Shown: one piece after another, positions 51,002 through 60,665 of the stretch
Layout of the letters: the number at the start of each line of letters is the position of its first letter
Numbering within the stretch: the first letter of the stretch is position 1
Source of the DNA: Candidatus Pantoea formicae
GTDB lineage: Bacteria > Pseudomonadota > Gammaproteobacteria > Enterobacterales > Enterobacteriaceae
NCBI RefSeq assembly: GCF_011752625.1
Contig: NZ_VWXD01000005.1
Span: 1-64,000, forward strand
DNA: 64,000 nt
Reading direction: 5' to 3'
Program-made: the position numbers and the translations under genes
The notes under the pieces: model-generated
Seen by the model: the letters and a program-made list of their open reading frames with translations, nothing else
What the model was told of the DNA's origin: nothing
The model's database searches: none

Positions 51002-51769
51002 ATGACGCCCGATTACGACATCGCAATGACCGTTAACCAGCTTTCGTTGTGGTACGGCGAGCGCCAGGCGCTGAACAATATTGATTTGCAGATCCCTAAA
51101 AATCGCATTACCGCGCTGATCGGCCCCTCTGGTTGTGGGAAATCAACGCTGCTGCGCTGCTTTAATCGCATGAATGATGTGATTGATCGCTGCCGTATTG
51201 AGGGGGAAATCCTGCTCGATCAGCATGCGGTGATGCAGGCGAATCAGGATTTGCCCGCGCTGCGCCGCCGTATTGGCATGGTGTTTCAGCGCCCCAATCC
51301 ATTCCCGAAATCCATTTACGAGAACGTGGTGTATGGCCTGCGTCTGCAAGGTGTGCGCGACCGCCGCGTGCTGAATGAAGCCTGCGAGCGTGCATTGCGC
51401 GCCGCAGCGTTGTGGAGTGAAGTGAAAGATCAGCTGGCACAAAATGCGCTGACGCTCTCCAGCGGCCAGCAGCAGCGCTTAGTGATTGCGCGTGCGATTG
51501 CCATCGAACCGGAAGTGCTGTTGTTGGATGAGCCGACCTCGGCACTGGATCCGATCTCGACGCTGGTGATCGAAGAGCTGATGACCACGCTGAAGCAGCA
51601 TTTTACGCTGGTGTTAGTCACACATAATATGCAGCAGGCGGCGCGCGTGTCCGATTACACGGCATTTATGCATAACGGCCAATTGGTGGAGTTCGACGAA
51701 ACCGATCGGATATTTACTTCGCCGAGAGCGCGAAAAACCGAGGATTACATTACCGGTAGGTTTGGCTAA
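51002..51769 (+). CDS. pstB: Phosphate import ATP-binding protein PstB (second copy type)
   Basis: This ABC ATPase has Walker [10 protein letters not shown], Walker [13 protein letters not shown] and the H-loop [27 protein letters not shown] is the PstB-specific stretch. The signature motif reads LSSGQQQR where PstB proteins usually have LSGGQQQR, a notable change at a conserved glycine. The length is 255 residues. Energises the two upstream permeases; the gap is 11 bases. Confidence 0.88.
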   Translation: MTPDYDIAMTVNQLSLWYGERQALNNIDLQIPKNRITALIGPSGCGKSTLLRCFNRMNDVIDRCRIEGEILLDQHAVMQANQDLPALRRRIGMVFQRPNPFPKSIYENVVYGLRLQGVRDRRVLNEACERALRAAALWSEVKDQLAQNALTLSSGQQQRLVIARAIAIEPEVLLLDEPTSALDPISTLVIEELMTTLKQHFTLVLVTHNMQQAARVSDYTAFMHNGQLVEFDETDRIFTSPRARKTEDYITGRFG

Positions 51770-51816
51770 TGTTGCGATTTATAGCGGCATCATTTTTGCG
51801 TGCAGATAAAAAAACA

Positions 51817-51832
51817 GCGCGATAAATCGCGC
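51817..51832. repeat. Inverted repeat, family B (copy 3)
   Basis: GCGCGAT-AA-ATCGCGC, a perfect 7-bp palindrome between the convergent pstB and purN genes, followed by GCCGTTACA and preceded by TAGCGGC at 51783. It is the same theme as the repeat after sseB. Confidence 0.6.
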
Positions 51833-51857
51833 CGTTACACTAGATACATGCTTGTGG

Positions 51858-52496
51858 TTAATCGTGCGCGTAACCGGCAGGCGGCAGGGCTTGCCCATCG
51901 AGCCAGGCTTTGCCTTCACGCATCTGCAAACGTCCATCGACAAACCAACTGATCACCAGCGGATAGATCGCATGCTCCTGATGCTGCACGCGTGCCGTGA
52001 TCTCTTCTTCATCATCTTCAGCAAATACCGGCACACGTGCCTGAAGAATCACCGGTCCACCATCCAGTTCATCAGTGACAAAGTGCACCGATGTACCGTG
52101 CTCTTCATCGCCATTTTCAAGTGCCTGACGGTGGGTGTGCAGTCCGGGGTATTTTGGCAACAGCGACGGATGGATATTCACCAGACGATCGTGGTAGTGC
52201 GCGACGAAGGCTTGGCTAAGAATGCGCATATAACCGGCCAGCACCACCAAGTCCGGTGCATAGGCGTCGATTTCCTGCATTAGCTGACGATCAAACGCAT
52301 CACGGTCGGCAAAATCACTGGCGGCAAGGCTATGACCCGGTACGCTGGCTTCCTGAGCACGGGTCAAACCAAACGCTGAGGCTTTATTACTGAAAACGGC
52401 AGCGACGCTGCCGTTGATACGCCCGCTTGCGCAGGCGTCAAGGATGGACTGAAGATTACTTCCGTTACCGGAGATCAGTACAACCAGTTTTTTCAT
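51858..52496 (-). CDS. purN: Phosphoribosylglycinamide formyltransferase 1
   Basis: PurN transfers a formyl group from 10-formyl-THF to GAR in purine synthesis. It has the opening [18 protein letters not shown], the catalytic Asn-His-Asp set in [17 protein letters not shown], and [14 protein letters not shown]. The length is 212 residues, with the start overlapping the purM stop as ATGA, so the two are translationally coupled. Confidence 0.97.
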   Translation of the reverse strand: MKKLVVLISGNGSNLQSILDACASGRINGSVAAVFSNKASAFGLTRAQEASVPGHSLAASDFADRDAFDRQLMQEIDAYAPDLVVLAGYMRILSQAFVAHYHDRLVNIHPSLLPKYPGLHTHRQALENGDEEHGTSVHFVTDELDGGPVILQARVPVFAEDDEEEITARVQHQEHAIYPLVISWFVDGRLQMREGKAWLDGQALPPAGYAHD

Positions 52497-53533
52497 GGAT
52501 TAATAACCACTCGCTCTTCGGAGTCAGAGGCTTTAATCACACCGATTTTCCACGCTTGTTCGCCAGCGTCGGTCATCAGCTGTACCGCTTTATCGGCATC
52601 GGCCGGGCTCAGCGCGATGATCATGCCCACGCCGCAGTTAAAGGTACGGTACATTTCGTGACGGCTGACGTTGCCAGCCTGCTGCAACCAGCTGAACACA
52701 GACGGCCACTGCCAGCTTTTCTCGTCAATCACGGCCTGAGTATTGTCTGGCAGCACACGTGGGATGTTTTCCCAGAAGCCGCCACCGGTCAGGTGAGAAA
52801 TCGCGTGCACATCTACCTGTTCGATCAGGCTGAGGATGTTTTTCACGTAGATACGGGTTGGTGCCAGCAGGTGATCGGCCAGTGGTTTGCCATCCAGCTG
52901 TTTGGTTTCTGGGTCAGTCTGGCTAACTTCCAGAATCTTACGCACCAGCGAATAACCGTTCGAATGGGGGCCGCTTGAGCCCAGTGCGATCAGCACGTCG
53001 CCGTCTTGCACTTTCGAACCGTCAATAATTTCTGATTTTTCTACCACGCCGACGCAGAAACCGGCCACGTCGTAGTCTTCACCGTGGTACATGCCTGGCA
53101 TCTCAGCGGTTTCGCCGCCCACCAGTGCACAACCTGACTGCAAGCAACCTTCGGCGATGCCGGTGATCACTGCTGAAGCGGTATCCACATCCAGTTTGCC
53201 GGTCGCGTAGTAGTCGAGGAAGAACAGCGGCTCAGCGCCTTGCACAATCAGGTCGTTGACACACATCGCAACCAGGTCGATGCCGATACTGTCATGACGT
53301 TTGAGATCCATCGCCAGACGCAGCTTGGTGCCGACGCCATCGGTTCCGGAGACCAGCACAGGCTCGCGGTATTTCTGCGGCAGCGCACAGAGCGCGCCAA
53401 AGCCACCCAGTCCACCCATCACTTCCGGGCGGCGAGTTTTCTTTACTACGCCTTTAATACGGTCAACCAGATCGTTACCAGCATCGATATCAACACCGGC
53501 GTCTTTGTAGCTGAGAGAGGTTTTGTCGGTCAC
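52493..53533 (-). CDS. purM: Phosphoribosylformylglycinamidine cyclo-ligase
   Basis: PurM closes the imidazole ring to form AIR. It has the ATP-binding [16 protein letters not shown] and [21 protein letters not shown], and [12 protein letters not shown] start at GTG 53533 ([20 protein letters not shown]), the family start, with a GGGGA site upstream; the ATG at 53602 lies beyond the PurR box and was rejected. The length is 346 residues (E. coli 345). Confidence 0.96.
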   Translation of the reverse strand: MTDKTSLSYKDAGVDIDAGNDLVDRIKGVVKKTRRPEVMGGLGGFGALCALPQKYREPVLVSGTDGVGTKLRLAMDLKRHDSIGIDLVAMCVNDLIVQGAEPLFFLDYYATGKLDVDTASAVITGIAEGCLQSGCALVGGETAEMPGMYHGEDYDVAGFCVGVVEKSEIIDGSKVQDGDVLIALGSSGPHSNGYSLVRKILEVSQTDPETKQLDGKPLADHLLAPTRIYVKNILSLIEQVDVHAISHLTGGGFWENIPRVLPDNTQAVIDEKSWQWPSVFSWLQQAGNVSRHEMYRTFNCGVGMIIALSPADADKAVQLMTDAGEQAWKIGVIKASDSEERVVINP

Positions 53534-53596
53534 TGCGGAATCCCCACGCGAATTGCGGTTGGTGGCAAAAATTAAGCGCGCTAATTCTATCAGTGC

Positions 53597-53612
53597 AGGC
53601 AAACGTTTGCGA
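53597..53612 (-). promoter_or_regulatory. PurR operator upstream of purMN
   Basis: AGGCAAACGTTTGCGA is nearly palindromic and meets the PurR consensus except at the last base. It lies about 65 bases before the purM start. A -10 box TATAAT for the divergent upp is at 53724-53729. Confidence 0.8.
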
Positions 53613-53772
53613 GTGCCATCTCACGCCGCTTTGCACTGCGCTGATTTTTCGCCAATCCTTATGATTACGCGGATCGCGCTAAGCCATTGACCAATGACAA
53701 GTGGCGCAGCGGCAAAAAGGCGGTATAATCCGGCGATTTTTTTTAGCTCAACTCAATTCCGGGAGAACAATC

Positions 53773-54399
53773 ATGAAGATCGTGGAAGTCAAACACCCGC
53801 TGGTCAAACATAAACTGGGCCTGATGCGTGAGCATGATATCAGCACCAAACGATTCCGCGAACTGGCCTCAGAAGTCGGCAGCCTGCTGACCTATGAAGC
53901 GACCGCCGATCTGGCCACAGAACGTGTGACCATTGAAGGCTGGAATGGCCCGGTCGACGTCGATCAAATCAAAGGTAAAAAAATCACCGTGGTGCCGATC
54001 CTGCGTGCGGGCCTCGGCATGATGGAAGGCGTGCTGGAACACGTTCCTAGTGCACGTATCAGCGTGGTGGGTGTCTACCGTGATGAAGAGACGCTGGAGC
54101 CGGTACCTTATTTCCAGAAGTTGGTGTCAAACATCGAAGAGCGCCTGGCGCTGGTGGTTGACCCGATGCTGGCGACCGGTGGTTCGATGATCGCAACCAT
54201 CGACCTGCTGAAAAAAGCAGGCTGCAACAGCATTAAAGTGCTGGTACTGGTGGCGGCGCCAGAAGGTATTGCGGCGTTGGAAAAAGCGCATCCAGATGTT
54301 GAACTCTACACCGCGTCAATCGATCAGGGATTGAACGAGAAGGGCTATATCATCCCAGGCCTCGGCGATGCCGGCGATAAGATCTTCGGAACCAAGTAA
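53773..54399 (+). CDS. upp: Uracil phosphoribosyltransferase
   Basis: Upp salvages uracil to UMP. It has the opening [16 protein letters not shown], and the PRPP loop [11 protein letters not shown] with the uracil site [13 protein letters not shown] at the C-terminus. ATG 53773 after CGGGAG gives 208 residues, the E. coli length. It is paired with uraA but 360 bases apart, with repeats and a terminator between, so coupling is looser than in E. coli. Confidence 0.97.
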   Translation: MKIVEVKHPLVKHKLGLMREHDISTKRFRELASEVGSLLTYEATADLATERVTIEGWNGPVDVDQIKGKKITVVPILRAGLGMMEGVLEHVPSARISVVGVYRDEETLEPVPYFQKLVSNIEERLALVVDPMLATGGSMIATIDLLKKAGCNSIKVLVLVAAPEGIAALEKAHPDVELYTASIDQGLNEKGYIIPGLGDAGDKIFGTK

Positions 54400-54414
54400 T
54401 GATCGCTCCGGGTT

Positions 54415-54560
54415 ATTTTGCTTGTCACTTTGCCCCCGGGCAGTGCTCGAAATCCTCACGTACTCCAGTACGCTGCGGTTTCTCCGCGCTGGCCGTGAAC
54501 AAATTGCCTGCGCCAATTACGCCCGGTCTGCCAATGTGGGCAGAATATGCATTCGCATTA
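54415..54560. repeat. Enterobacterial-type intergenic repeat after upp
   Basis: The stretch containing CTCGAAATCCTCACGTACT, CAGTACGCTGCGG and TTTCTCCGCGCTGGCCGTGA is of a kind I recognise from many enterobacterial intergenic regions. It is the only copy in this window. Confidence 0.45.
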
Positions 54561-54581
54561 TTTAATGAAAAGTAGTTAACC

Positions 54582-54608
54582 AGCCGGCCAGAGAGTCGGC
54601 TTTTTTTT
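54582..54608 (+). terminator. Rho-independent terminator between upp and uraA
   Basis: AGCCG (54582-54586) pairs with CGGCT (54597-54601), followed by eight or more T. Confidence 0.7.
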
Positions 54609-54624
54609 GGCAAAAACACAACAA

Positions 54625-54754
54625 TCATCCCCAAAATAGTTCGAGCTGTAGCAAGGCGGCAAACGAGCAAATCCCGATGAGCTTACATCAGTAAGTGATT
54701 CGGGTGCGCGAGAGCCGCCAACGCGGCTACAGCTCGAAATATGACGGGGAAGGG
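54625..54754. repeat. Hairpin-type intergenic repeat, family A (copy 2), near-perfect cruciform
   Basis: TTCGAGCTGTAGC (54640-54652) and GCTACAGCTCGAA (54726-54738) are perfect 13-bp arms. Inside, GGCGGC pairs with GCCGCC, and the tip is CTTACATCAGTAAG. Outer bases CCCC/GGGG extend the symmetry. Confidence 0.75.
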
Positions 54755-54762
54755 GATAAATG

Positions 54763-56046
54763 ATGACTCGTAGGGCTATTGGTGTCGACGAACGTCCACC
54801 GCTGCTGCAAACCATTCCACTCAGCCTGCAACACCTGTTCGCCATGTTTGGTGCCACGGTGCTGGTGCCGATTCTGTTCCACATTAACCCGGCCACCGTG
54901 TTGCTGTTCAACGGCGTCGGCACGTTGCTGTATCTGTTTATCTGTAAAGGCAAAATCCCGGCATATTTAGGATCGAGCTTTGCGTTTATTTCACCGGTGC
55001 TACTGCTGTTACCGCTGGGTTATGAAGTGGCGCTGGGTGGCTTTATTCTGTGTGGTTTCCTGTTCTGCGTGGTGGCGCTGATTGTGAAAAAAGCCGGCAC
55101 CGGCTGGCTTGACGTGATGTTCCCCCCCGCCGCGATGGGCGCGATTGTCGCGGTGATCGGTCTGGAACTGGCGGGCGTGGCAGCCAATATGGCCGGGCTG
55201 CTGCCGGCAGATGGCACCTCGGCTGACAGCAAAACCATTATCATCTCGATGGTGACGCTGGCGGTTACCGTGTTTGGTTCTGTACTGTTCCGCGGTTTTC
55301 TCGCCATTATCCCGATTCTGATCGGTGTATTGGTGGGCTATGCACTCTCTTCCTTTATGGGAATCGTCAACTGGCAGTCGGTTGCCGATGCGCCATGGTT
55401 TGCGCTGCCAACCTTCTACACGCCACGCTTCGAATGGGCGGCGATGTTGACGATCCTACCTGCCGCTTTGGTGGTGATTGCTGAGCACGTCGGCCATTTA
55501 GTCGTCACCGCCAATATCGTGAAAAAAGATCTGATTCGCAATCCTGGCCTGCATCGCTCGATGTTCGCCAACGGCTTATCCACCATGATCTCCGGTTTCT
55601 TCGGTTCCACTCCGAATACCACTTACGGTGAAAACATCGGCGTGATGGCGATCACCCGCGTATACAGTACCTGGGTGATTGGCGGGGCAGCGATCTTCGC
55701 GATTCTGCTCTCTTGCGTGGGTAAACTGGCGGCCGCGATTCAGGCGATCCCGGTGCCGGTGATGGGCGGTGTTTCCCTGCTGCTGTACGGCGTGATCGGT
55801 GCTTCCGGTATTCGTGTATTGATTGAATCCAAAGTGGATTACAACAAAGCGCAGAACCTGATCCTGACCTCGGTGATCCTGATCATTGGCGTGAGCGGCG
55901 CGAAAGTGCACATCGGTGCAGCGGAGCTGAAAGGCATGGCGCTGGCAACCATCGTTGGCGTGGCACTGTCATTAATCTTCCGTGTCATCAGTCTGTTACG
56001 TCCAGAAGAAGTGGTACTGGATGCAGAAGAAAAGCGCGAAGCCTAA
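54763..56046 (+). CDS. uraA: Uracil permease (proton symporter)
   Basis: UraA is a 14-helix NCS2/NAT family transporter. It opens MTRRAIGVDERPPLLQTIPL, with the substrate-site segments SSFAFISPVLLLLPLG, IAEHVGHLVVTANI and GFFGSTPNTTYGENIG. The second ATG (54763) matches the E. coli start; ATG 54760 is adjacent. GGGGAAGGGGA upstream is a good ribosome site. The length is 427 residues. With upp it imports and salvages uracil. Confidence 0.97.
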   Translation: MTRRAIGVDERPPLLQTIPLSLQHLFAMFGATVLVPILFHINPATVLLFNGVGTLLYLFICKGKIPAYLGSSFAFISPVLLLLPLGYEVALGGFILCGFLFCVVALIVKKAGTGWLDVMFPPAAMGAIVAVIGLELAGVAANMAGLLPADGTSADSKTIIISMVTLAVTVFGSVLFRGFLAIIPILIGVLVGYALSSFMGIVNWQSVADAPWFALPTFYTPRFEWAAMLTILPAALVVIAEHVGHLVVTANIVKKDLIRNPGLHRSMFANGLSTMISGFFGSTPNTTYGENIGVMAITRVYSTWVIGGAAIFAILLSCVGKLAAAIQAIPVPVMGGVSLLLYGVIGASGIRVLIESKVDYNKAQNLILTSVILIIGVSGAKVHIGAAELKGMALATIVGVALSLIFRVISLLRPEEVVLDAEEKREA

Positions 56047-56139
56047 TGCGCTTAGCCGGGCAGGGAAGCCTGGTTCATCTCTTGCAAGGATCGTGATAAA
56101 CTTGCGCCGTTTTCTGCCTGCTCATCCGTTGAGGTACTT

Positions 56140-56841
56140 CTGAACACGCCGGCACAGCTTTCACTGCCACTCTATTTACCCGATGATGAAACCTTTGCCA
56201 GTTTCTGGCCGGGGGAAAATCCGTCTCTGTTGGCGGCGCTGCAAGGCGCACTCTCTCAGCAACACGGCAGCTATCTCTATTTCTGGTCACGCGAAGGCGG
56301 CGGCCGTAGTCACTTACTGCATGCAGCTTGTGCTGAGATGTCGGCCCGTGGTGAAGCGGTGGGCTATGTTCCGCTGGATAAACGCACCTGGTTTGTGCCG
56401 GAAGTGTTGGACGGCATGGAGAACCTCGCACTGGTCTGCATTGATAACATCGAATGCATTGCCGGTGATGCCGAGTGGGAGATGGCAATCTTCGATCTCT
56501 ATAACCGCATTCTGGAAATCGGCAAAACGCGTTTGCTGATCACCGGCGATCGTCCACCGCGTCAGCTCAATCTTGGCCTGCCGGACTTAGCTTCCCGTCT
56601 CGACTGGGGACAAATCTATCGTTTGCAGCCACTGTCAGATGAAGACAAACTCCAGGCGATGCAAATGCGGGCAGGGCTGCGTGGTTTTGAGCTACCGGAG
56701 GATGTCGGGCGCTTCCTGCTGAAACGCCTCGACCGTGAAATGCGCACGCTGTTTGATACCCTTGATCGACTCGATCGCGCCTCAATTAGCGCACAGCGCA
56801 AGCTCACCATTCCTTTTGTCAAAGAAGCGCTGGGGCTTTAA
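56140..56841 (+). CDS. hda: DnaA inactivator Hda, probable CTG start
   Basis: Hda, with the DNA-loaded sliding clamp, triggers DnaA-ATP hydrolysis to stop re-initiation. The clamp-binding motif [14 protein letters not shown] lies at the N-terminus, ahead of any ATG near the family start. Reading back in frame gives CTG AAC ACG CCG at 56140, with GAGG just upstream, and 233 residues. E. coli Hda is known to start at the matching CUG. Using the first in-frame ATG (56230) would remove the clamp motif and destroy function. The AAA+ domain with [15 protein letters not shown] and the arginine-finger region follow. Confidence 0.9.
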   Translation: MNTPAQLSLPLYLPDDETFASFWPGENPSLLAALQGALSQQHGSYLYFWSREGGGRSHLLHAACAEMSARGEAVGYVPLDKRTWFVPEVLDGMENLALVCIDNIECIAGDAEWEMAIFDLYNRILEIGKTRLLITGDRPPRQLNLGLPDLASRLDWGQIYRLQPLSDEDKLQAMQMRAGLRGFELPEDVGRFLLKRLDREMRTLFDTLDRLDRASISAQRKLTIPFVKEALGL

Positions 56842-57185
56842 ATAATCTCCAGTACCGCTTCCGGTGGACGTCCAATCCGCGCCTGTTCTCCATTAATGAC
56901 GATGGGACGTTCAATCAGCTTAGGATTGTCTACCATCGCCTGAAGCAATTGATCTTCACTCCACTGCACGTCGGCCAGATTCAGCTCTTTATAGAGGTCT
57001 TCTTTACGGCGCATCAGTTCGCGCGCACTGCTCATCCCTAGCTGTTGCAACAGGCTTTTCAGCGTCTGCAAGTCAGGTGGTGTTTCAAGATACAGCACCA
57101 CATCAGGCTCGATGCCTTTTTCCTGCAACAGCGTCAGGGTTTCGCGGCTCTTACTGCAACGCGGGTTGTGATAAATACTCACCAT
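56838..57185 (-). CDS. arsC: ArsC-family glutaredoxin-dependent reductase (YfgD type)
   Basis: This thioredoxin-fold protein of 115 residues has the single active cysteine in [17 protein letters not shown] and [19 protein letters not shown] at the end. This housekeeping YfgD type lies beside hda and bepA in enterics and is not part of an ars operon; true arsenate reduction is uncertain. It overlaps the hda 3' end by 4 bases in the opposite direction. Confidence 0.85.
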   Translation of the reverse strand: MVSIYHNPRCSKSRETLTLLQEKGIEPDVVLYLETPPDLQTLKSLLQQLGMSSARELMRRKEDLYKELNLADVQWSEDQLLQAMVDNPKLIERPIVINGEQARIGRPPEAVLEII

Positions 57186-57188
57186 CGT

Positions 57189-58652
57189 TTATCCCTTCTG
57201 ATACTGACGGAAACGCTTCTGCAATTCCCGGAACTGGTCGATGCGCGCATCGTAACGCGCCTGTTTCAAACTGCCGAGCGGCACCTGTGCGCTGGCGCTA
57301 CTCAGGGTGGTGATCGCTTGGTCGAGCTGGCCATTAAGCGCTAAGCCTTCAGCGCGCGCCGATAATTCTTCGTCACGCAGCCCTTGTGCCGCAGAGGCTT
57401 GTGCCAGCAAATCCCAGGCGTTGACGTCATCTGGATGGGCAAAGGTATAGCGATTCAGAATGCGCGTAGCGTTAGCTGGCTGTTTAGCTTCCACATAGGC
57501 GTTAGCAAGGTTGAGCTGTAATACCGGATTGGTGCTGCTGCCTTTGGCGCTGGCCAGCATGGCAATCGCCTGCTGTGGCTGATTCAGGCCGATATCGATA
57601 TCAGTCATGATATCCAGCAACCAGACGTTATCTGGCTGTTTCGCCAGCATCGGCGCAATAATTTTCTTAGCGTTGTCGAAGCTTTTCGCCTGCAAAAACT
57701 GCACGGCTTTACCGTATTGGGATGCCATCTGCTCGCGAGCATTCCCCTTGGCATACTCGTTGAGTAATTCATCGGTAAGCTGGTTACGGCCTGTGGCATA
57801 CATTCCCAATGAACGAACTTTCGCCATGTAAAACCCTTCCGATGATTGAACCACCACGGGGCGCATTTGGTTAGCGCGGTTACGTGCATCAGCCAGACGG
57901 CTATCGGGAAGCGGGTGGGTCAGCAAAATCTCAGGGGGCTTAGAGGAGAAACGACTCTGGTCAGCCAACTTTTGCAGGAAGTTAGGCATCGCTTGGGGAT
58001 CGAAACCGGCACGCTGCAATACCTGAATACCAATGCGATCGGCTTCCTGTTCGTTGGCTTGAGTAAAGCTGATCATTCCCTGTTGGGTGCCTGCCAGTGT
58101 ACCCGTCAGCGCGGCCATACCGACTTGCGGATTGGCGATCGCCAGCAGGATGGAACCCAATGCGCCGACCCACGTCAGCGGTGCATTACGCTTCTGCTCT
58201 TCCATCGCACGTGCCAGATGGCGTTGGGTGACGTGGGAAATTTCGTGCGCCATTACCGAGGCCAGTTGGCTTTCATTATCGGTATAGCGGAATAGCGACG
58301 AGTGCAGTACCACATTGCCACCAAAGAAGGCGAAGGCATTCAGCTCATCGTTCTGAATTAAAAAGAAGTGAAACGGGGTGCGTACCGAGTTGGCGTGTGC
58401 GACCAAGCGCTGGCCTAGTTCATTAATGTATTGATTTAACAGTGGATCGTTAATCAATGGGGCGCTGGCGCGCAGCTGGCGGACATAGAAATCGCCAATC
58501 TGCAGTTCCTGATTAATGGACAGCGTCGAACCTGCCGTCGTGCCCATATCGGGCAGATTATCACTCACATCAGCGCGCACCGAGAGCGCGGGTGTCAGCA
58601 GCAGCGTAGGAATAAGGGCCGCCAGCACAGATCTCTTCAACCGGTTTAACAT
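57189..58652 (-). CDS. bepA: Beta-barrel assembly-enhancing protease BepA
   Basis: BepA is a periplasmic M48 metalloprotease that matures or degrades LptD and repairs outer-membrane assembly. It has a signal peptide to about residue 27 (VRA), zinc motif HEISH (His136, Glu137, His140), [12 protein letters not shown] with the third ligand, and a C-terminal TPR domain. The length is 487 residues. It is followed within 3 bases by arsC. Confidence 0.96.
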   Translation of the reverse strand: MLNRLKRSVLAALIPTLLLTPALSVRADVSDNLPDMGTTAGSTLSINQELQIGDFYVRQLRASAPLINDPLLNQYINELGQRLVAHANSVRTPFHFFLIQNDELNAFAFFGGNVVLHSSLFRYTDNESQLASVMAHEISHVTQRHLARAMEEQKRNAPLTWVGALGSILLAIANPQVGMAALTGTLAGTQQGMISFTQANEQEADRIGIQVLQRAGFDPQAMPNFLQKLADQSRFSSKPPEILLTHPLPDSRLADARNRANQMRPVVVQSSEGFYMAKVRSLGMYATGRNQLTDELLNEYAKGNAREQMASQYGKAVQFLQAKSFDNAKKIIAPMLAKQPDNVWLLDIMTDIDIGLNQPQQAIAMLASAKGSSTNPVLQLNLANAYVEAKQPANATRILNRYTFAHPDDVNAWDLLAQASAAQGLRDEELSARAEGLALNGQLDQAITTLSSASAQVPLGSLKQARYDARIDQFRELQKRFRQYQKG

Positions 58653-59290
58653 GCCTGAATCCTGTAAAAGTCACCTGCAATTGGACAGGTAAGTCGTTCA
58701 AATGTTCTGCGCGTACTTCCCTTTGCGCAGCGGTACTATCTTAACCAGCATGCCGTAACAAGCAAATGAAGAAGCCACTGAGGGCTAAAATGAAAAAACA
58801 GTGACATCAAAGGCCGATTGCAGCAAAAAATTGAATACCGCCTGCCGAGCTGGCGAGCGCTTTGGGCGGATTAAATTTAAAGTTACGTAAAGTTGCTCAA
58901 AATTATTGAATTTGGCATGAACTTTTCCAGGTTTACTCTGAAAAACAGCAGGTAGATGGCCTTAACAGGGCCTTTCTTCCATCAGTGATTTTAATTGTGA
59001 CGTTTTAATATCAAGCTGATGTTTTAGTTAACGCTGGTCATGTTTTCAGCAGAAATATGTCACTAACCTTAATTTAAATAAAACTTTTTGCAGCCAGCTA
59101 TTTATTGAGTCCCGATTTCACCTCAATAAAATGCATTATTCAATTAGCCTGACTAATTATTTTTTCTGCAATAAAACGCCCCAAAAGCCAACAAGCACAA
59201 AACTTTTGCACTGCCCACGCTGTGGTATAGATAAAGCACTTTATTCAAACGGACTGTGAATTAACGCGCAGTGCATGCCGGAGAGTTTTT
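58653..59290. other. AT-rich non-coding gap upstream of the DsrE-like genes
   Basis: No open frame of note on either strand. E. coli has perM beside bepA; it is missing here. A weak hairpin GATGG...CCATC lies around 58953-58982. A possible promoter for the next gene is TTTGCA (59205-59210) with TATAGA (59226-59231), a short 15-base spacer preceded by TGTGG. I see no clear small RNA. Confidence 0.4.
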
Positions 59291-59896
59291 ATGCGTTCTG
59301 CTGTCTCTTACGCCCTGATAGCGATTGTGGGTGGGTTTGTCGGTGCCACCGTCAGTAAAAGTGATGATATTTACCAACGCGTGGTAAGCCATTTTTCCGC
59401 TGAACCCACTGATCCAGAAGGATTCTGGAGTACGCCTGCGGTAGAAGGCTATGGAAAAATTCATTACGAACCTGATGCCGCATTTAAGCCGGTCGTCGGT
59501 CTGAGTAATAAGGTCGTATTTCAGATTACCAAAAGTGAAGGGGATATGAGGCGCCCCAATCTGGGATTAGAGCGCGTCGCGCGCGTGGTCAATCTCTATA
59601 TCGCTTCAGGTGTACCTGCCGATCAACTGCACTTTGTGGTGTCAGTCACCGGAGATGCCACGCCAGCGATGTTAGATAACGCCCATTTTCAGCAATTTTA
59701 TAAGGTCGATAATCCCAATCTGGCCGTGATTAGCGAGATGAATAAATTGGGTGTCAAAGTCTCGGTATGCGATCAGTCGGTAGCCTTCCACCACTTCCCG
59801 AAAGAGTGGATCGATCAATCAGTCATTCATGCGTTATCCAGCCCGACCACCGTGTCGACGTTGGAAAATCAGGGGTATGCCTTCCTGCAAATGTAA
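59291..59896 (+). CDS. DsrE-like exported or membrane-anchored protein, copy 1
   Basis: A hydrophobic N-terminus (AVSYALIAIVGGFVGATVS) suggests a signal anchor. The rest is a DsrE-type sulfur-relay fold with NKVVFQITKSEGD, LERVARVVNLYIASGV and the single cysteine Cys160 in SVCDQSVAFHH. The 201 residues align along the full length with the next gene. Its substrate is unknown; DsrE-like proteins often bind sulfur on that cysteine. It follows a long AT-rich leader. Confidence 0.75.
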   Translation: MRSAVSYALIAIVGGFVGATVSKSDDIYQRVVSHFSAEPTDPEGFWSTPAVEGYGKIHYEPDAAFKPVVGLSNKVVFQITKSEGDMRRPNLGLERVARVVNLYIASGVPADQLHFVVSVTGDATPAMLDNAHFQQFYKVDNPNLAVISEMNKLGVKVSVCDQSVAFHHFPKEWIDQSVIHALSSPTTVSTLENQGYAFLQM

Positions 59897-59930
59897 TTTG
59901 GCTTCCGGTCTACTATCGAGGAAAAGTGAA

Positions 59931-60539
59931 ATGCGTCCAGCATCCTATATTGTTATCGCTGCACTGGCAGGCTTCGTTGGCGGTAATGTATTACAGCTTC
60001 CAGAGCTGGTGGATAAGGTCAGCAGCAAGTTTGCTGACAAGAAGACCGAACCCGCGGATTTCTGGAGCACACCTGCTATCGCGGGTTACGGCAAAATCCA
60101 TTTCGTGAATACGCCGGATTACAACCCTGCGAACACGCCTGGTCTGAGCAACAAGATTGTGTTCCAGATTAACCGTACTGAAGGCGATGTCCGCCAACCC
60201 AATCTGGGTTTGGAACGCGTCGCGCGTGTCACTAACCTTTATTACGCGGCGGGCGTCCCACTCAATCAGCTGAACTTTGTGGTCTCGATCAACAGCGACG
60301 CGGTGCCTGCTGCGCTTAACAACGATCAATTCCGCAAAGCTTATGGCACGGATAACCCGAACCTGAAATTGATTGATGAGCTGAAACAGGCGGGTGTGAA
60401 AGTGACGATCTGCGATCAGTCGGTGGCTTTCCATCAGCTGCAACGTGACTGGATCGACACCCGAGTGACCCATACCCTCTCGAGCGGCACCACCGTCGCT
60501 TCGCTGCAAAACGAAGGCTATGCCTTCCTGATGTTGTAA
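59931..60539 (+). CDS. DsrE-like exported or membrane-anchored protein, copy 2
   Basis: A tandem paralogue of the previous gene, 202 residues, starting MRPASYIVIAALAGFVGGNV after an AGGAAAAG site. It shares FWSTPA, GYGKIH, GLSNK, LGLERVARV and CDQSVAFH, with Cys161 at the matching place. The pair probably arose by duplication and may work as a heteromer, as DsrE/F proteins do. ATG 59931 was chosen over an upstream start inside copy 1. Confidence 0.77.
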   Translation: MRPASYIVIAALAGFVGGNVLQLPELVDKVSSKFADKKTEPADFWSTPAIAGYGKIHFVNTPDYNPANTPGLSNKIVFQINRTEGDVRQPNLGLERVARVTNLYYAAGVPLNQLNFVVSINSDAVPAALNNDQFRKAYGTDNPNLKLIDELKQAGVKVTICDQSVAFHQLQRDWIDTRVTHTLSSGTTVASLQNEGYAFLML

Positions 60540-60548
60540 TCCTCGCCC

Positions 60549-60570
60549 GACAGCAGTTCGCGCTGCTGTC
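60549..60570 (+). terminator. Hairpin after the DsrE-like pair
   Basis: GACAGCAG (60549-60556) pairs with CTGCTGTC (60563-60570), followed by a broken T-rich stretch. Confidence 0.65.
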
Positions 60571-60665
60571 ATCTTTCCTTCATTTTTCCGCGATGTTGCT
60601 GTCACAGTTCGCCGCTACTTTAAGCGCCAATGAGATCGATCTCATTGCTTATTCACGAGGCGAAT

